From NCBI GenBank assembly GCA_021907015.1, contig CP091064.1, forward strand, positions 1,550,001-1,614,000: a stretch of 64,000 bases of DNA, read 5' to 3'. Source of the DNA: Pectobacterium sp. PL152. GTDB lineage: Bacteria > Pseudomonadota > Gammaproteobacteria > Enterobacterales > Enterobacteriaceae. Shown here one piece after another: positions 35,899 through 46,906 of this stretch. The position numbers were made by a program, and so were the translations under genes. The notes under the pieces were generated by a model that was given only the letters and a program-made list of their open reading frames with translations, was not told where the DNA came from and searched no databases. Each line of letters starts with the position of its first letter. Positions within the stretch are counted from its first letter, which is position 1.

Positions 35899-36021
35899 CA
35901 TAACCTCAAAAATAAAACATCGTTTCTTTTTTGAGGTTTGATTGTAATTGACGCAGCTAAAAATAAACGGACGGAACGCGCATTCTGCGAAGCGCCCGGC
36001 AAAAAATCGCACCCGATTACG

Positions 36022-37206
36022 TTACCGTCGCGCCACGGGGAAACCGTGTTGTCTGGCAGACCACACCACAGCGAGCGCAATCAATAACAGCACTAACAGC
36101 ACCGGAGAGAATGCGACGACGCCGAAATACTCCAGCAGCACACCGCCGATAATACCGCCTCCTGCGATAGCCATATTCCAGACGGTGACCAACATGGATT
36201 GCGCCACATCGGCCCCTTCCCCAGCGGTTCTGACTATTGCCGTTTGGAACAATGTCGCCGCGCCGCCGAAAGCAAGCCCCCAGACGGACACAGCCCCATA
36301 GACCACAGCATGTCCCTCACCCGCCACGCCAAGTGCCAGTACGGATACGCAGAACAATGCCGAACAGGCAAGCGTCAGGGCGCGTAAATAGCGGTCAATC
36401 AGCACGCCAATCATCCAGATACCCAGTAACGATGCGACACCGAATACCAGCAGCACCAGACCGGTCTGTGCGACCATACCCACCGCCGCGAGAAACGACG
36501 CAATATAGGTGTAGAGGATGTTATGCGCCAGCACAAAGGCCAACACGACGCATAATACGGATCGCACGCCTGCCACCGTGAACACCTGCCCCAGCGACAG
36601 CCTCTTATCTGCCGATTGCCCAGCGAAATCCGGCACCTGAATACGAACCCACAGCATGAGTATTAATGCCAAACCACTCATCATACCGAAGCACATGCGC
36701 CAGCCGAGTAAGTTACCCAGAAAGGTGCCAGCGGGCACACCGAGCGACAGCGCCAAGGGGGTACCCACCATCGCTATCGCAATAGCGCGCCCCTTCTGAT
36801 GTTCAGGCACCATACGCGCCGCGTAGCCTGCCAGTAGCGCCCACAGCAACCCGGCTGAAACACCCGCCAGAAAACGCGCCGCCATCGTCAATACATAGCT
36901 GCCGGAAAACGCGGTAATCGTATTGGCAACGACGAAGCCTGCGATGGCTGATAGCAGCAGCAGTCGGCGACGCACACCTTGCGTCGCGGCGGTCAACGGG
37001 ATCGCGGCCACTAGAGAACCCACGGCATAGATAGTGACAGTTTGCCCGACCCAGGCTTCAGACACAGCCAGACCTTGCGCCATTTGCGGCAGCAAGCCCG
37101 CTGGCAGCGCTTCGGTCAGGATAGTGATGAAGGCTGCCGTGGCTAATGCCAGCAATGAGGCAACAGGCAGTCTGTCACGGTGTATATCGGTCAATGAGGC
37201 CGTCAT
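36022..37206 (-). CDS. MFS transporter, drug/sugar efflux type (DHA1)
   Basis: A 394-residue protein with 12 predicted membrane segments. The motif between helices 2 and 3 is TQGVRRRLLLLSAIAG-like, and AGVSAGLLWALLAGYAARMVP lies in helix 4-5; the general pattern is that of AraJ/YdhP-type efflux proteins. Its start overlaps the stop of the serine hydrolase by 4 bases (ATGA), so the two are coupled. It may export a toxic compound or the hydrolase product. Confidence 0.85.
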   Translation of the reverse strand: MTASLTDIHRDRLPVASLLALATAAFITILTEALPAGLLPQMAQGLAVSEAWVGQTVTIYAVGSLVAAIPLTAATQGVRRRLLLLSAIAGFVVANTITAFSGSYVLTMAARFLAGVSAGLLWALLAGYAARMVPEHQKGRAIAIAMVGTPLALSLGVPAGTFLGNLLGWRMCFGMMSGLALILMLWVRIQVPDFAGQSADKRLSLGQVFTVAGVRSVLCVVLAFVLAHNILYTYIASFLAAVGMVAQTGLVLLVFGVASLLGIWMIGVLIDRYLRALTLACSALFCVSVLALGVAGEGHAVVYGAVSVWGLAFGGAATLFQTAIVRTAGEGADVAQSMLVTVWNMAIAGGGIIGGVLLEYFGVVAFSPVLLVLLLIALAVVWSARQHGFPVARR

Positions 37207-38396
37207 CGTATTGCCTCCAACGAGCTATACACGGCATCACGCAGATCGGTGACAAAACGCCCCGACATCCCCTCGTACATGGTGTTGGTGAAAGCCACCA
37301 CGCTCAAACCTTGTTGTCGATCGACAAACCATGAATGACCGTAAGCTCCCCCCCAGCGCCAGGTGCCTGACGATTCTGGCGACTCGGCTAACTGCGGATC
37401 GCGCAAGACCGAGAAACCGAGGCCAAAGCCGCAGCCCGGTGCATTGGGCAGTTCCAGCCCCTGCGTTTGATCGCGCCCCATCTCCTCGATCAGCGCGTCA
37501 GGCAGCAGCACGTCACCCCCTTTACGCAGGGCTTCCAGCAGGCGCAGCAGATCCCAGGGCGTCCCTGCCATACCAGCACCACCTGACGGGAAGGCCTGAG
37601 AGTCAAAGATACGGGCAGGGCTGTACGCGATGCCAATTGCCCCCTCAAAGGGAGAAACCGTTTCGCCTTCGGCCAGACGGTGCGGCTGCGGGGTGTCATT
37701 CACGTACGCGGTAGTCAGGCGCAATGGCTCACACACCGTGAAGCCGGTGTCGTGCATGTCCAGCGGGTCAGTCACCAGTTGGCGAACCGCCTCGTCCAAT
37801 GACGTACCGTGAACGCGTTCGATCAAGGCTCCCAATACGTCTGTTGCCAGCGAATAGCCCCAGGCCTCTCCCGGCGCGTATTGCAGAGGAACGCTGGCGA
37901 TGCGACGCAGGTTCTCAGTCAAGCTGATGCCGGAGGCATCCATACCGTCGGAGACACCCGCCTGTGCGTAAGGGCCGTCCGCATGGGGTTCGAAAAAGCG
38001 GTAGCCCAAACCCGCGGTGTGGCTAAGCAACTGCCGCACGGTAATACGAGAAGGACTGCCGTCGAGCAGTCGGGTCTGGAACGTTGGTATCCAGCGAGTG
38101 ATATCCTCATCCAGATCGAGCCGACCTTGCGCCACCAGCACCAGTGCCGCCACAGACACGATAGGCTTGCTGACAGAGGCAAACCGGAAGATAGCGTCCA
38201 GCGCCATCGGGCGGGCATTCTCCCGGTCAGCCCATCCTGCTGCCTGCTGATGAATCAATTCTCCGTTGCGTACAACCAGCACAACAGCGCCGACCAAACG
38301 CCCATCATCCAACGCCTGTTGAACGACGGCCTGAATTCGGGCAGAGAAAGGGGCTGCTGAAGCATGGGTATCCAGAGCTAATACGGGAGTTATCAC
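37203..38396 (-). CDS. Serine hydrolase, class C beta-lactamase/EstB family
   Basis: A 397-residue protein from a GTG start at 38396 (AAAGGA upstream). The SxxK motif is SVSKPIVSV near residue 75, the Tyr of the second motif lies in WGYSLATDV, and GGAYGHSWFVD stands where the third motif (HxG/KTG) is expected. There is no clear signal peptide, so it is likely a cytoplasmic esterase, not a true beta-lactamase. It is coupled to the MFS exporter gene and divergent from a LysR regulator. Substrate unknown. Confidence 0.8.
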   Translation of the reverse strand: MITPVLALDTHASAAPFSARIQAVVQQALDDGRLVGAVVLVVRNGELIHQQAAGWADRENARPMALDAIFRFASVSKPIVSVAALVLVAQGRLDLDEDITRWIPTFQTRLLDGSPSRITVRQLLSHTAGLGYRFFEPHADGPYAQAGVSDGMDASGISLTENLRRIASVPLQYAPGEAWGYSLATDVLGALIERVHGTSLDEAVRQLVTDPLDMHDTGFTVCEPLRLTTAYVNDTPQPHRLAEGETVSPFEGAIGIAYSPARIFDSQAFPSGGAGMAGTPWDLLRLLEALRKGGDVLLPDALIEEMGRDQTQGLELPNAPGCGFGLGFSVLRDPQLAESPESSGTWRWGGAYGHSWFVDRQQGLSVVAFTNTMYEGMSGRFVTDLRDAVYSSLEAIR

Positions 38397-38469
38397 GGCG
38401 TGTTCCTTTTATCAATGAGCGTTCCCGTTACGATAGAAAATCAGCAATTAAAGAAAAAGTAGGCTACTG

Positions 38470-38486
38470 TTCCTTAATATAAGGAA
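38470..38486. promoter_or_regulatory. Palindrome between divergent LysR and serine hydrolase genes
   Basis: TTCCTTAATATAAGGAA has 7-bp arms around ATA and starts and ends like a T-N11-A LysR box. It is 27 bases before the LysR gene. A probable operator for that regulator, by position and symmetry. Confidence 0.5.
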
Positions 38487-38512
38487 TAAATTGTCCGCAA
38501 TAGAGAGGATAT

Positions 38513-39399
38513 ATGGACAGCCTGAATGGCTTAGCGGTATTTGTGCAGGTGGCCGAAACACGCAGTTTTATTGCAGCGGGCCGACTACTGGGCGTGTCAG
38601 CGTCTGCGGTTGGCAAAAGCGTCGCACGGCTTGAAGAAAAACTGGGCGTGAGACTGTTTCACCGCAGTACGCGCAGCATCACATTGACCGCCGAAGGCTC
38701 ACTATTTCTGACACGTAGCCGACGAATTCTGGCTGAGATCGAAGCAGCAGAACTGGAGATATCGCAGACCAGCGCCGTCCCGCGCGGACGCCTGCGGGTA
38801 AGTCTGCCGTTGGTCAGTTCACTGGTGTTACCCGTACTCGGCGAATTCATGCGCGAATACCCCGACATTGAACTGGATTTAGACTTCACCGACCGCATGG
38901 TGGACGTGATTGAGGAAGGCTTCGATGCTGTCGTACGGACAGGTGACCCCGTGGATTCGCGCCTCACCGCGCGCAGGCTGGGCACTTTCCGTTTTCTGGT
39001 GGTGGCCGCGCCAGACTACCTTGCCCGGTACGGTTGCCCCCAGACACCTGCCGACCTGATACAGCATGCCTGTCTGCACTATCGCTTCCCTAACAGCGGC
39101 AAACTGGAGCAATGGGCGCTGCGATTTCTCCCCGGCGAACCCGAGTTGCCATTGCCCACCTCAATGATCTGCAACAATATCGAAACGCGCGTTTGTTTTG
39201 CACTACAAGGGCTGGGAATCGCTTACCTGCCAGATTTCTCTATCCGTGAACAGTTGGCAGAAGGGCAACTACAACCGACTACGTGGAACGCAACGGCATC
39301 TTCCATGTGCTATGGCCAGCCAGCAAGCACCCGTCACCAAAAGTACGGGCATTCGTGGATTTCCTCTGCGCGCGAGTATTTCCCACTTCTGATACATAA
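38513..39399 (+). CDS. LysR-family regulator (frame break near the C-terminus)
   Basis: The first 250 or so residues are a normal LysR regulator: HTH in FVQVAETRSFIAAGRLLGVS / ASAVGKSVARLEEKLGVRLF, and an effector domain similar to DhcR/AaeR-type proteins. After EQLAEGQLQ near 39270, the open frame becomes non-LysR; another frame gives DYVERNGIFHVLWP, then KHPSPKVRAFVDFLC, to a stop at 39397. A 1-base loss would restore that frame, but two or three residues (a VLD-like stretch) would still be missing, so a small deletion of about 10 bases is possible. It presumably controls the hydrolase-MFS pair. The break may be real or an assembly error. Confidence 0.75.
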
Positions 39400-39430
39400 A
39401 AAAAATCCGGCACCTGTATAGGTGCCGGAT
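39400..39430 (-). terminator. Rho-independent terminator of lpd
   Basis: ATCCGGCACCT and AGGTGCCGGAT form an 11-bp stem with a 4-base loop; on the minus strand it is followed by eight Ts. It lies 30 bases after lpd. Confidence 0.92.
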
Positions 39431-39460
39431 TGAATTCACGCTAGTCGAACCTGAGCGAAC

Positions 39461-40885
39461 TTACTTCTTCTTCGCTTTCGGGTTCGGCAGGTCGGTGATG
39501 CTGCCTTCAAAGATTTCAGCGGCCAGACCAACAGACTCATGCAGCGTTGGGTGCGCATGGATAGTCAGTGCGATATCTTCTGCATCACAGCCCATTTCGA
39601 TCGCCAGACCGATTTCACCTAACAGTTCACCACCGTTAGTACCGACAATCGCACCACCGATAACACGGTGAGTTTCTTTGTCGAAAATCAGTTTGGTCAT
39701 ACCGTCAGCGCAGTCAGACGCGATCGCACGGCCAGACGCTGCCCATGGGAAGGTCGCGGTCTCGTAGCTGATGCCTTTCTCTTTCGCTTCTTTCTCAGTC
39801 AGACCCACCCATGCCACTTCCGGTTCGGTATAGGCAATAGAAGGAATCACTTTCGGATCGAAGTAATGTTTCTTACCGGAGATAACTTCGGCAGCAACGT
39901 GGCCTTCATGCACGCCTTTGTGCGCCAGCATCGGCTGACCGACGATGTCGCCGATAGCGTAGATGTGCGGCACGTTGGTACGCATTTGCTTATCAACGTG
40001 GATGAAGCCGCGATCGTCAACTTCCACGCCCGCTTTGCCAGCATCCAGGTTTTTGCCGTTCGGCACACGGCCGATAGCGACCAGAACCGCGTCGTAACGC
40101 TGTGGTTCGGCTGGCGCTTTTTTACCTTCCATCGTCACATAGATGCCGTCTTCTTTGGCTTCTACTGCCGTCACTTTGGTTTCCAGCATCAGATTGAACT
40201 GCTTGCTGATACGTTTGGTGAAGACTTTGATGATGTCTTTGTCAGCTGCCGGAATCACCTGATCGAACATTTCAACAACGTCAATCTGTGAACCCAGAGC
40301 GTGGTAAACGGTACCCATTTCCAGACCGATGATACCGCCGCCCATAACCAACAGGCGTCCAGGGACGCTTTTCAGCTCCAGCGCATCGGTAGAATCCCAT
40401 ACGCGCGGGTCATCATGAGGAATGAAAGGCAGTTGGATCGGACGTGAACCCGCAGCGATAATAGCGTTATCGAAGTTGATTGTCGTTTTGCCGTTTTCAC
40501 CGTCGACTTCCAGCGTGTTAGCACCGGTAAATTTGCCCAGACCGTTAACGACTTTAACTTTACGGCCTTTCGCCATACCAGCCAGACCACCGGTCAATTG
40601 GGTGATGACTTTTTCTTTCCACAGACGGATTTTATCAATGTCGGTTTTAGGTTCACCGAACACGATACCGTGTTCCGCCAGCGCTTTGGCTTCTTCAATG
40701 ACTTTAGCGACGTGCAGCAGGGCTTTGGAAGGAATACAACCAACATTCAGACACACCCCACCTAGCGTGGAGTAGCGCTCTACCAGTACGGTTTCCAGAC
40801 CCAAGTCCGCCGCGCGGAATGCAGCAGAGTAACCCGCGGGGCCGGCACCAAGTACCACTACCTGAGCTTTAATTTCAGTACTCAT
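39461..40885 (-). CDS. lpd: Dihydrolipoamide dehydrogenase
   Basis: A 474-residue flavoprotein (second ATG; a first one lies 3 bases upstream, AGAGG before both). The N-terminus has the FAD-binding GAGPAGYSAA, the redox disulfide GGVCLNVGCIPSKAL (near residue 45), the NAD-binding GGGIIGLEMG, and the C-terminal HAHPTLHES with the active-site His-Glu. It reoxidises dihydrolipoyl groups in the pyruvate and 2-oxoglutarate dehydrogenase complexes and the glycine cleavage system. It follows aceF after a terminator, so it can be expressed alone. Confidence 0.98.
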   Translation of the reverse strand: MSTEIKAQVVVLGAGPAGYSAAFRAADLGLETVLVERYSTLGGVCLNVGCIPSKALLHVAKVIEEAKALAEHGIVFGEPKTDIDKIRLWKEKVITQLTGGLAGMAKGRKVKVVNGLGKFTGANTLEVDGENGKTTINFDNAIIAAGSRPIQLPFIPHDDPRVWDSTDALELKSVPGRLLVMGGGIIGLEMGTVYHALGSQIDVVEMFDQVIPAADKDIIKVFTKRISKQFNLMLETKVTAVEAKEDGIYVTMEGKKAPAEPQRYDAVLVAIGRVPNGKNLDAGKAGVEVDDRGFIHVDKQMRTNVPHIYAIGDIVGQPMLAHKGVHEGHVAAEVISGKKHYFDPKVIPSIAYTEPEVAWVGLTEKEAKEKGISYETATFPWAASGRAIASDCADGMTKLIFDKETHRVIGGAIVGTNGGELLGEIGLAIEMGCDAEDIALTIHAHPTLHESVGLAAEIFEGSITDLPNPKAKKK

Positions 40886-41070
40886 CATGACCTCTTAATT
40901 GATTTCCGGCGGGTCTGTGACGTCATTGTTATTGAGTCTTAACGCCCTCTTCCACCGGGACGTGTCTTTGCCGCAGTAGTTTACAAAATCGTTAACAATT
41001 TTGAAACAACAAGCGACTAACGATTTGTCCTTAATCACTGACAGCGGTAACAAATTACAGCTTATCAGAA

Positions 41071-41096
41071 AAAAGCCGGCCGTCAGGCCGGCTTTT
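41071..41096 (-). terminator. Terminator between aceF and lpd
   Basis: AAAAGCCGGCC and GGCCGGCTTTT, an 11-bp stem with a 4-base loop and T-run on the minus strand, just after the aceF stop. Confidence 0.9.
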
Positions 41097-41099
41097 CGA

Positions 41100-42974
41100 T
41101 TACATCACCAGACGGCGGATGTCAGACAACATGTTGTTAATGATGGTAATGAAGCGCGCACCATCAGCACCGTCAATGACACGGTGGTCGAAGGACAGAG
41201 ACATCGGCATCATCAGACGCGGAGTGAACTCTTTACCATTCCAGACCGGTTCCATCGCGGACTTAGACACACCAAGAATAGCGACTTCCGGCGCGTTGAC
41301 GATCGGCGCAAAGTGCGTAGTCCCGATGCCGCCCAGGCTGGAGATCGTGAAGCATCCGCCCTGCATTTCGCCAGCCGTCAGCTTACCATCACGGGCTTTC
41401 TTGGAGATCGCCATCAGTTCGCGAGACAGCTCAGTGATGCTCTTCTTGTTCACGTCTTTAAAGACCGGAACCACCAGACCGTTCGGGGTATCAACCGCAA
41501 CACCGATGTTGATGTATTTCTTCAGCGTCAGACGTTGCGCATCTTCAGACAGGGAACTGTTGAAGCGTGGCATCTGCTCAAGCGCAGCGGCAACAGCTTT
41601 CATGATGAAGACAACTGGGGTGAATTTCACATCCAGTTTGCGCTTCTCAGCTTCGGCGTTCTGCTGTTTGCGGAACGCTTCCAGATCGGTGATGTCAGTT
41701 TTGTCGAAGTGCGTAACGTGCGGAATCATCACCCAGTTACGGCTCAGGTTAGCACCAGAGATTTTCTGGATACGGCCCAGTTCCACTTCTTCCACTTCAC
41801 CAAACTTGCTGAAGTCGACTTTCGGCCATGGCAGCATACCCGGCAGACCGCCGCCAGCGGCAGCTGCTGGTGCAGACTCAGCGCGTTTCACGGCATCTTT
41901 CACGTAAGCCTGAACGTCTTCGCGCAGGATACGGCCTTTACGACCAGACCCCTTCACTTTCGCCAGATTCACGCCGAATTCACGTGCCAGACGACGGATA
42001 ACCGGCGTCGCGTGAACGTAAGCGTCGTTCTCTGCGAATTCGCTCTTGCCTTCCGCTTTTGCAGCCGGTGCTGGCGCAGCAGATTTCGCCGCCGGAGCCG
42101 GTGCAGCCGCGGCTTCTTGCTTGGCAGCCGGGGCCGCAGCAGGTGCAGCGCCTTCTACTTCGAAGACCATGATCAGTGAGCCGGTTTTCACTTTATCACC
42201 GGTGCTGATTTTGATTTCTTTAACCGTACCCGCGAATGGCGCAGGCACTTCCATCGAAGCCTTGTCGCCTTCTACGGTGATCAATGATTGCTCAGCCGCG
42301 ATTTTATCGCCAACTTTAACCATCACTTCAGTCACTTCGACTTCGTCACCACCGATATCCGGTACGTTAACGTCTTTAGCGGCAGAGGCCGCTGGAGCAG
42401 CGGCTTGTGCCGGAGCGGCAGCAGGTGCAACACCCGCCACTTCGAATACCATGATCAGAGAACCGGTAGAGACTTTATCGCCGGTGCTGATTTTGATCTC
42501 TTTAACCGTACCTGCGAAAGGTGCCGGAACTTCCATAGAGGCTTTGTCGCCTTCTACGGTGATCAGAGACTGTTCAGCAGCAACGGTGTCGCCCACTTTA
42601 ACCAGCACTTCGGTCACTTCAACTTCGTCGCCGCCGATATCCGGTACGTTGACGTCTTTCGCTGCCGCTGCTGCAGGTGCTGCAGCCGGCGCCGCTTCTT
42701 TCTTCTCTTCTGCCTTGGCAGGCGCAGCGTCAGCTGCACCGTCGGCGGAATCGAAAATCATGATCAGTTTGCCAGTTTCAACTTTGTCACCTACAGAGAC
42801 TTTAATCTCTTTAATGACACCAGCCTGCGGAGAAGGGACTTCCATAGAAGCCTTATCACCTTCCACCGTGATCAGCGACTGTTCAGCTTCAACTTTGTCG
42901 CCAACCTTCACCAGCACTTCGGTGACTTCAACTTCATCTGCACCGATATCCGGTACGTTGATTTCGATAGCCAT
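41100..42974 (-). CDS. aceF: Pyruvate dehydrogenase E2, dihydrolipoyl acetyltransferase
   Basis: A 624-residue protein with three N-terminal lipoyl domains, each with the lipoylated Lys in [10 protein letters not shown], joined by Ala/Pro/Lys-rich linkers (three visible DNA repeats of about 300 bases). A peripheral-subunit-binding domain follows ([16 protein letters not shown]), then the catalytic acetyltransferase domain ending with [14 protein letters not shown], whose His is catalytic. It forms the 24-mer core of the complex. The gap from aceE is 14 bases, so both are cotranscribed. Confidence 0.98.
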   Translation of the reverse strand: MAIEINVPDIGADEVEVTEVLVKVGDKVEAEQSLITVEGDKASMEVPSPQAGVIKEIKVSVGDKVETGKLIMIFDSADGAADAAPAKAEEKKEAAPAAAPAAAAAKDVNVPDIGGDEVEVTEVLVKVGDTVAAEQSLITVEGDKASMEVPAPFAGTVKEIKISTGDKVSTGSLIMVFEVAGVAPAAAPAQAAAPAASAAKDVNVPDIGGDEVEVTEVMVKVGDKIAAEQSLITVEGDKASMEVPAPFAGTVKEIKISTGDKVKTGSLIMVFEVEGAAPAAAPAAKQEAAAAPAPAAKSAAPAPAAKAEGKSEFAENDAYVHATPVIRRLAREFGVNLAKVKGSGRKGRILREDVQAYVKDAVKRAESAPAAAAGGGLPGMLPWPKVDFSKFGEVEEVELGRIQKISGANLSRNWVMIPHVTHFDKTDITDLEAFRKQQNAEAEKRKLDVKFTPVVFIMKAVAAALEQMPRFNSSLSEDAQRLTLKKYINIGVAVDTPNGLVVPVFKDVNKKSITELSRELMAISKKARDGKLTAGEMQGGCFTISSLGGIGTTHFAPIVNAPEVAILGVSKSAMEPVWNGKEFTPRLMMPMSLSFDHRVIDGADGARFITIINNMLSDIRRLVM

Positions 42975-42988
42975 GTAATCTTTACCTC

Positions 42989-45652
42989 TTATGCCAGACG
43001 CGGGTTAACTTTATCTGCATCGATGTTGAATTTAGTGATGGCATCAGCAACCACTTTCTTATCGATTTCACCGCGTTTAGCCAGTTCACCCAGAGCCGCA
43101 ACCACGACGTAAGACGCGTCCACTTCGAAGTGGTGACGCAGGTTCTCACGGCTGTCAGAACGACCGAAACCGTCAGTACCCAGTACGCGATAATCGCTCG
43201 CTGGGATGAAGTTACGGATTTGCTCAGCAAACAGCTTCATGTAGTCAGTAGATGCTACCGCTGGCGCATCGCTCAGTACCTGAGCCACGTAAGGTACGCG
43301 TGGCGTTTCGGTTGGATGCAGCATGTTCCAACGCTCACAATCCTGGCCTTCACGTGCCAGTTCGGTGAAGGAAGTCACGCTGAATACGTCAGAACCGATG
43401 CCGTAGTCTGTTGCCAGAATCTGAGCCGCTTCACGTACGTGACGCAGGATAGAACCTGAACCCAGCAGTTGCACTTTACCTTTGCTACCTTCAACCGTTT
43501 CCAGCTTGTAGATACCCTTACGGATACCTTCTTCCGCACCCTGCGGCATCGCAGGCATGTGGTAGTTTTCGTTCAGCGTGGTGATGTAGTAGTAAATGTT
43601 TTCCTGCGCTTCACCGTACATGCGGTGCAGACCGTCATGCATGATGACCGCGACTTCATAGGCGAATGCTGGATCGTAGGAGATACAGTTCGGGATGGTC
43701 AGCGACTGAATGTGGCTGTGACCATCTTCGTGCTGCAGACCTTCGCCGTTCAGCGTCGTACGACCTGAAGTACCACCGATCAGGAAGCCACGCGCCTGTT
43801 GGTCACCCGCTGCCCAGCACAGGTCGCCGATACGTTGGAAACCGAACATGGAGTAGTAGATGTAGAACGGGATCATTGGCAGGTTGTTGGTGCTGTAAGA
43901 CGTTGCCGCCGCCAGCCAGGATGAACCTGCGCCCAGTTCGTTGATACCTTCCTGCAGAATCTGACCTTTCTGGTCTTCTTTGTAGTAAGCAACCTGCTCA
44001 CGGTCCTGCGGGGTGTACTGTTGGCCTTTCGGGCTATAAATACCGATCTGGCGGAACAGACCTTCCATACCGAAGGTACGTGCTTCGTCAGCGATGATTG
44101 GAACCAGACGATCTTTGATAGATTGGTTCTTCAGCATCACGTTCAGAGCACGAACAAATGCGATAGTGGTAGAGATTTCTTTGTTTTGCTCTTCCAGCAG
44201 GGTGCTGAAATCTTCCAGAGTTGGCAGTTCCAGCTTCTCATCAAAGTTCGGCTGACGAGACGGCAGGTAGCCACCCAGCGCCTGACGACGCTCGTGCAGG
44301 TATTTGTACTCTTCAGACTCTTTATCGAAAGTGATGTACGGCAGTTTTTCGATATCGGCATCAGACACTGGCACGTTGAAGCGGTCACGGAAGTAACGCA
44401 CGCCATCCATGTTAACTTTCTTAACCTGGTGAGCGATGTTCTTACCTTCAGCCGCGTCGCCCATACCATAACCTTTAATGGTATGCGCCAGAATAACGGT
44501 TGGTTTGCCTTTGGTGTCCTGCGCTTTTTTCAGTGCAGCGTAGACTTTCTTCGGATCGTGACCACCACGGTTCAGTGACCAAATCTGATCGTCAGTCCAG
44601 TCTTTAACCAGTTCTGCCGTCTCCGGGTATTTACCGAAGAAGTGCTCACGCACATAGGCACCGTTTTTGGATTTGAAGGTCTGGTAGTCACCGTCGACGG
44701 TTTCTTCCATCAGTTGGATCAGTTTACCGCTGGTGTCTTTACGCAGCAGTTCGTCCCAACGGTCGCCCCACATGACTTTGATTACATCCCAGCCAGCGCC
44801 GCTGAAGATACCTTCCAGCTCGTTGATGATCTTACCATTACCGGTAACTGGGCCATCAAGACGTTGCAGGTTACAGTTGATGACGAACACCAGGTTGTCC
44901 AGTTTTTCACGGGTCGCGATAGTGATCGCACCCTTGGATTCTGGTTCGTCCATTTCACCGTCGCCCAGGAAGGCATAAACGGTTTGCTTAGAGGTATCTT
45001 TCAGACCACGGTTTTCCAGATACTTCAGGAATTTAGCCTGGTAGATAGCACCAATCGGGCCCAGACCCATAGAGACGGTCGGGAACTGCCAGAAGTCTGG
45101 CATCAGTTTAGGGTGCGGATAAGAAGACAGACCGTTACCGTGAACTTCCTGACGGAAGTTGTTCATCTGGTCTTCGGTCAGGCGGCCTTCAAGGAAGGCA
45201 CGAGCGTAAACGCCCGGAGAAATGTGGCCCTGGAAGTAGACCAGGTCGCCGCCGTCCTGCGCAGTGCGAGCACGGAAGAAGTGGTTAAAGCACACTTCAT
45301 AGAAAGTGGCGGAAGACTGGAAAGAAGCCATGTGGCCACCCAGATCCAGATCTTTTTTCGAAGCACGCAGTACCGTCATGATCGCGTTCCAGCGGATTGC
45401 TGAGCGAATACGACGTTCCAGATCCAGATTACCAGGGTACTCCGGCTCGTCTTCCACTGCGATGGTGTTGATGTATTGACGTGCAGCCGTACCAGCAGCA
45501 ACGCTGACACCGCCTTTACGTGCTTCACTCAGAACCTGATCAATCAGGAACTGGGCGCGTTCAACACCCTCTTCACGGATGACCGATTCGATCGCCTGCA
45601 GCCAGTCGCGGGTTTCGATCGGATCCACGTCATTATTTAAACGATCTGACAT
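42989..45652 (-). CDS. aceE: Pyruvate dehydrogenase E1
   Basis: An 887-residue thiamine-diphosphate enzyme, the same length as in E. coli. The TPP motif is [14 protein letters not shown] to [13 protein letters not shown] near residue 230-265. The C-terminal transketolase-like domain ([21 protein letters not shown]) is complete, with no frame problem. It decarboxylates pyruvate and passes the acetyl group to AceF. The leader between pdhR and aceE carries a long inverted repeat. Confidence 0.98.
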   Translation of the reverse strand: MSDRLNNDVDPIETRDWLQAIESVIREEGVERAQFLIDQVLSEARKGGVSVAAGTAARQYINTIAVEDEPEYPGNLDLERRIRSAIRWNAIMTVLRASKKDLDLGGHMASFQSSATFYEVCFNHFFRARTAQDGGDLVYFQGHISPGVYARAFLEGRLTEDQMNNFRQEVHGNGLSSYPHPKLMPDFWQFPTVSMGLGPIGAIYQAKFLKYLENRGLKDTSKQTVYAFLGDGEMDEPESKGAITIATREKLDNLVFVINCNLQRLDGPVTGNGKIINELEGIFSGAGWDVIKVMWGDRWDELLRKDTSGKLIQLMEETVDGDYQTFKSKNGAYVREHFFGKYPETAELVKDWTDDQIWSLNRGGHDPKKVYAALKKAQDTKGKPTVILAHTIKGYGMGDAAEGKNIAHQVKKVNMDGVRYFRDRFNVPVSDADIEKLPYITFDKESEEYKYLHERRQALGGYLPSRQPNFDEKLELPTLEDFSTLLEEQNKEISTTIAFVRALNVMLKNQSIKDRLVPIIADEARTFGMEGLFRQIGIYSPKGQQYTPQDREQVAYYKEDQKGQILQEGINELGAGSSWLAAATSYSTNNLPMIPFYIYYSMFGFQRIGDLCWAAGDQQARGFLIGGTSGRTTLNGEGLQHEDGHSHIQSLTIPNCISYDPAFAYEVAVIMHDGLHRMYGEAQENIYYYITTLNENYHMPAMPQGAEEGIRKGIYKLETVEGSKGKVQLLGSGSILRHVREAAQILATDYGIGSDVFSVTSFTELAREGQDCERWNMLHPTETPRVPYVAQVLSDAPAVASTDYMKLFAEQIRNFIPASDYRVLGTDGFGRSDSRENLRHHFEVDASYVVVAALGELAKRGEIDKKVVADAITKFNIDADKVNPRLA

Positions 45653-45689
45653 GGTTATTCCTTATCTTCTCTAATAAGTTGGTTTGTTG

Positions 45690-45752
45690 GAGCCTGTCTT
45701 CCTGCATTCTGGCTTAGATTTGGCCATAAGCAAAACGCATGAAGACAGGCTC
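45690..45752 (-). promoter_or_regulatory. Long stem-loop in the pdhR-aceE leader
   Basis: GAGCCTGTCTTC (45690-45701) is a perfect inverted repeat of GAAGACAGGCTC (45741-45752). The 39-base loop can fold further (GCTTA with TAAGC). It lies 38 bases before aceE. It could be a processing or attenuation structure that separates pdhR and aceEF expression. It lacks a T-run, so it is not a normal terminator. Confidence 0.5.
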
Positions 45753-45794
45753 ATCGTCGTGATTACCGCATTCAGAGCACCAAAATATGGGTGC

Positions 45795-46559
45795 TCAGTC
45801 CCTGCGTTGCTGGAGCCGGCGCAGCGATCTCTCGCGCCGACTATGTTCCCGGTTAAGATCCAGCAATACTTCCTCAATAAACGCCAGATGACGATGTGAT
45901 GCTTCGCGCGCCTTCTCCGGCTCACGGGCAACAATCGCCTCAAAAATGCTGGCGCGATGAATGCTCACCTGAGCCAACACTTCACGGCTCAAATAAAGCA
46001 ATTCAAAATTCTGCCTCACGTTCTGTTCGAGCATCGGCCCCATACAGCGCACCAAATGCAGCAAAACCACATTATGCGTGGCTTCTGTTACAGCAACCTG
46101 ATACTGCATAACGGCTTCTGACTCGGCGTTCAGATCGCCCGCTTCCCTCGCCTTCTCAATCACGGCATGACAATCCCGGATACGCTGAAGATCCGACTCT
46201 GTGCCACGCAGTGCAGCGTAGTAGGCAGCAATGCCTTCCAGCGCATGACGCGTTTCCAGAAGATCGAACTGTGATTCGGGATGTGTGCTCAGTAATTCTG
46301 CCAGCGGATCGCTGACGCTTTGCCATAGATTGGCTTGAACGAAGGTACCACCACCCTGACGGCGCAAAAGGAGACCTTTGGCTTCCAGGCGTTGAATGGC
46401 TTCTCTCAGAGAAGGGCGGGAAACATCGAACTGTTTTGCCAGTTCGCGCTCCGGTGGGAGCTTCTCGCCGGGGCGCAAGGTTCCCTCAAGTATCAGAAAC
46501 TCCAACTGCTGCTCAATCACATCTGACAGTTTGGGCTGACGGATCTTGCTGTATGCCAT
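45795..46559 (-). CDS. pdhR: Pyruvate-responsive repressor PdhR
   Basis: A 254-residue GntR/FadR-type regulator, the same length as in E. coli and nearly identical in the HTH ([32 protein letters not shown]). The C-terminal FCD domain binds pyruvate. It represses its own operon (pdhR-aceEF-lpd) and other respiratory genes. The expected operator lies 33 bases upstream of the start. Confidence 0.97.
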   Translation of the reverse strand: MAYSKIRQPKLSDVIEQQLEFLILEGTLRPGEKLPPERELAKQFDVSRPSLREAIQRLEAKGLLLRRQGGGTFVQANLWQSVSDPLAELLSTHPESQFDLLETRHALEGIAAYYAALRGTESDLQRIRDCHAVIEKAREAGDLNAESEAVMQYQVAVTEATHNVVLLHLVRCMGPMLEQNVRQNFELLYLSREVLAQVSIHRASIFEAIVAREPEKAREASHRHLAFIEEVLLDLNREHSRRERSLRRLQQRRD

Positions 46560-46591
46560 AGTGAATTCTTCTCTGCGAATGGCGCGGAGTC

Positions 46592-46608
46592 AATTGGTAA
46601 TACCAATT
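46592..46608. promoter_or_regulatory. PdhR operator
   Basis: AATTGGTAATACCAATT matches the PdhR box (AATTGGTnnnACCAATT) perfectly. It is 33 bases before pdhR and explains autoregulation. Confidence 0.92.
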
Positions 46609-46867
46609 TCAAAAACGTGACGCTAAAGTAACAAAGTATTCACCTTCTGTCCATAAGGACCTTGAGCTAAATCACCAATCCCACCAGATTTTAACAAATG
46701 CACGAGAAACATGCGGCAAAGTGATAGCCCGCCTGTGGTATTACCATTAATCCCCTCTGTCTATATTTTAACTTTTTTGAAACGTAAAGCAGGCATTGCT
46801 GAACCGTTTAAATGCGCAAATAGTGAGTTTTAATTCATAAAATGAGAATTTTTATTCATCAAAAAGA

Positions 46868-46887
46868 GAGGGTTCCCACCCACCCTC
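46868..46887 (-). terminator. Minus-strand terminator after the 22-codon ORF
   Basis: GAGGGT and ACCCTC pair around an 8-base loop; on the minus strand a T-rich stretch follows. It comes after the stop of the small ORF at 46907. Confidence 0.5.
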
Positions 46888-46906
46888 ATCATGGTCAACA
46901 CCGTTT

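Noticed and set aside
42000-42970. Three near-identical DNA repeats
   Set aside because: They encode the three lipoyl domains of AceF and are not a mobile or regulatory repeat.
41001-42978. Long open frames opposite aceF (392 and 310 residues)
   Set aside because: They are antisense to the GC-rich Ala/Pro/Lys linkers and lipoyl repeats of aceF, with low-complexity translation and no start signals.
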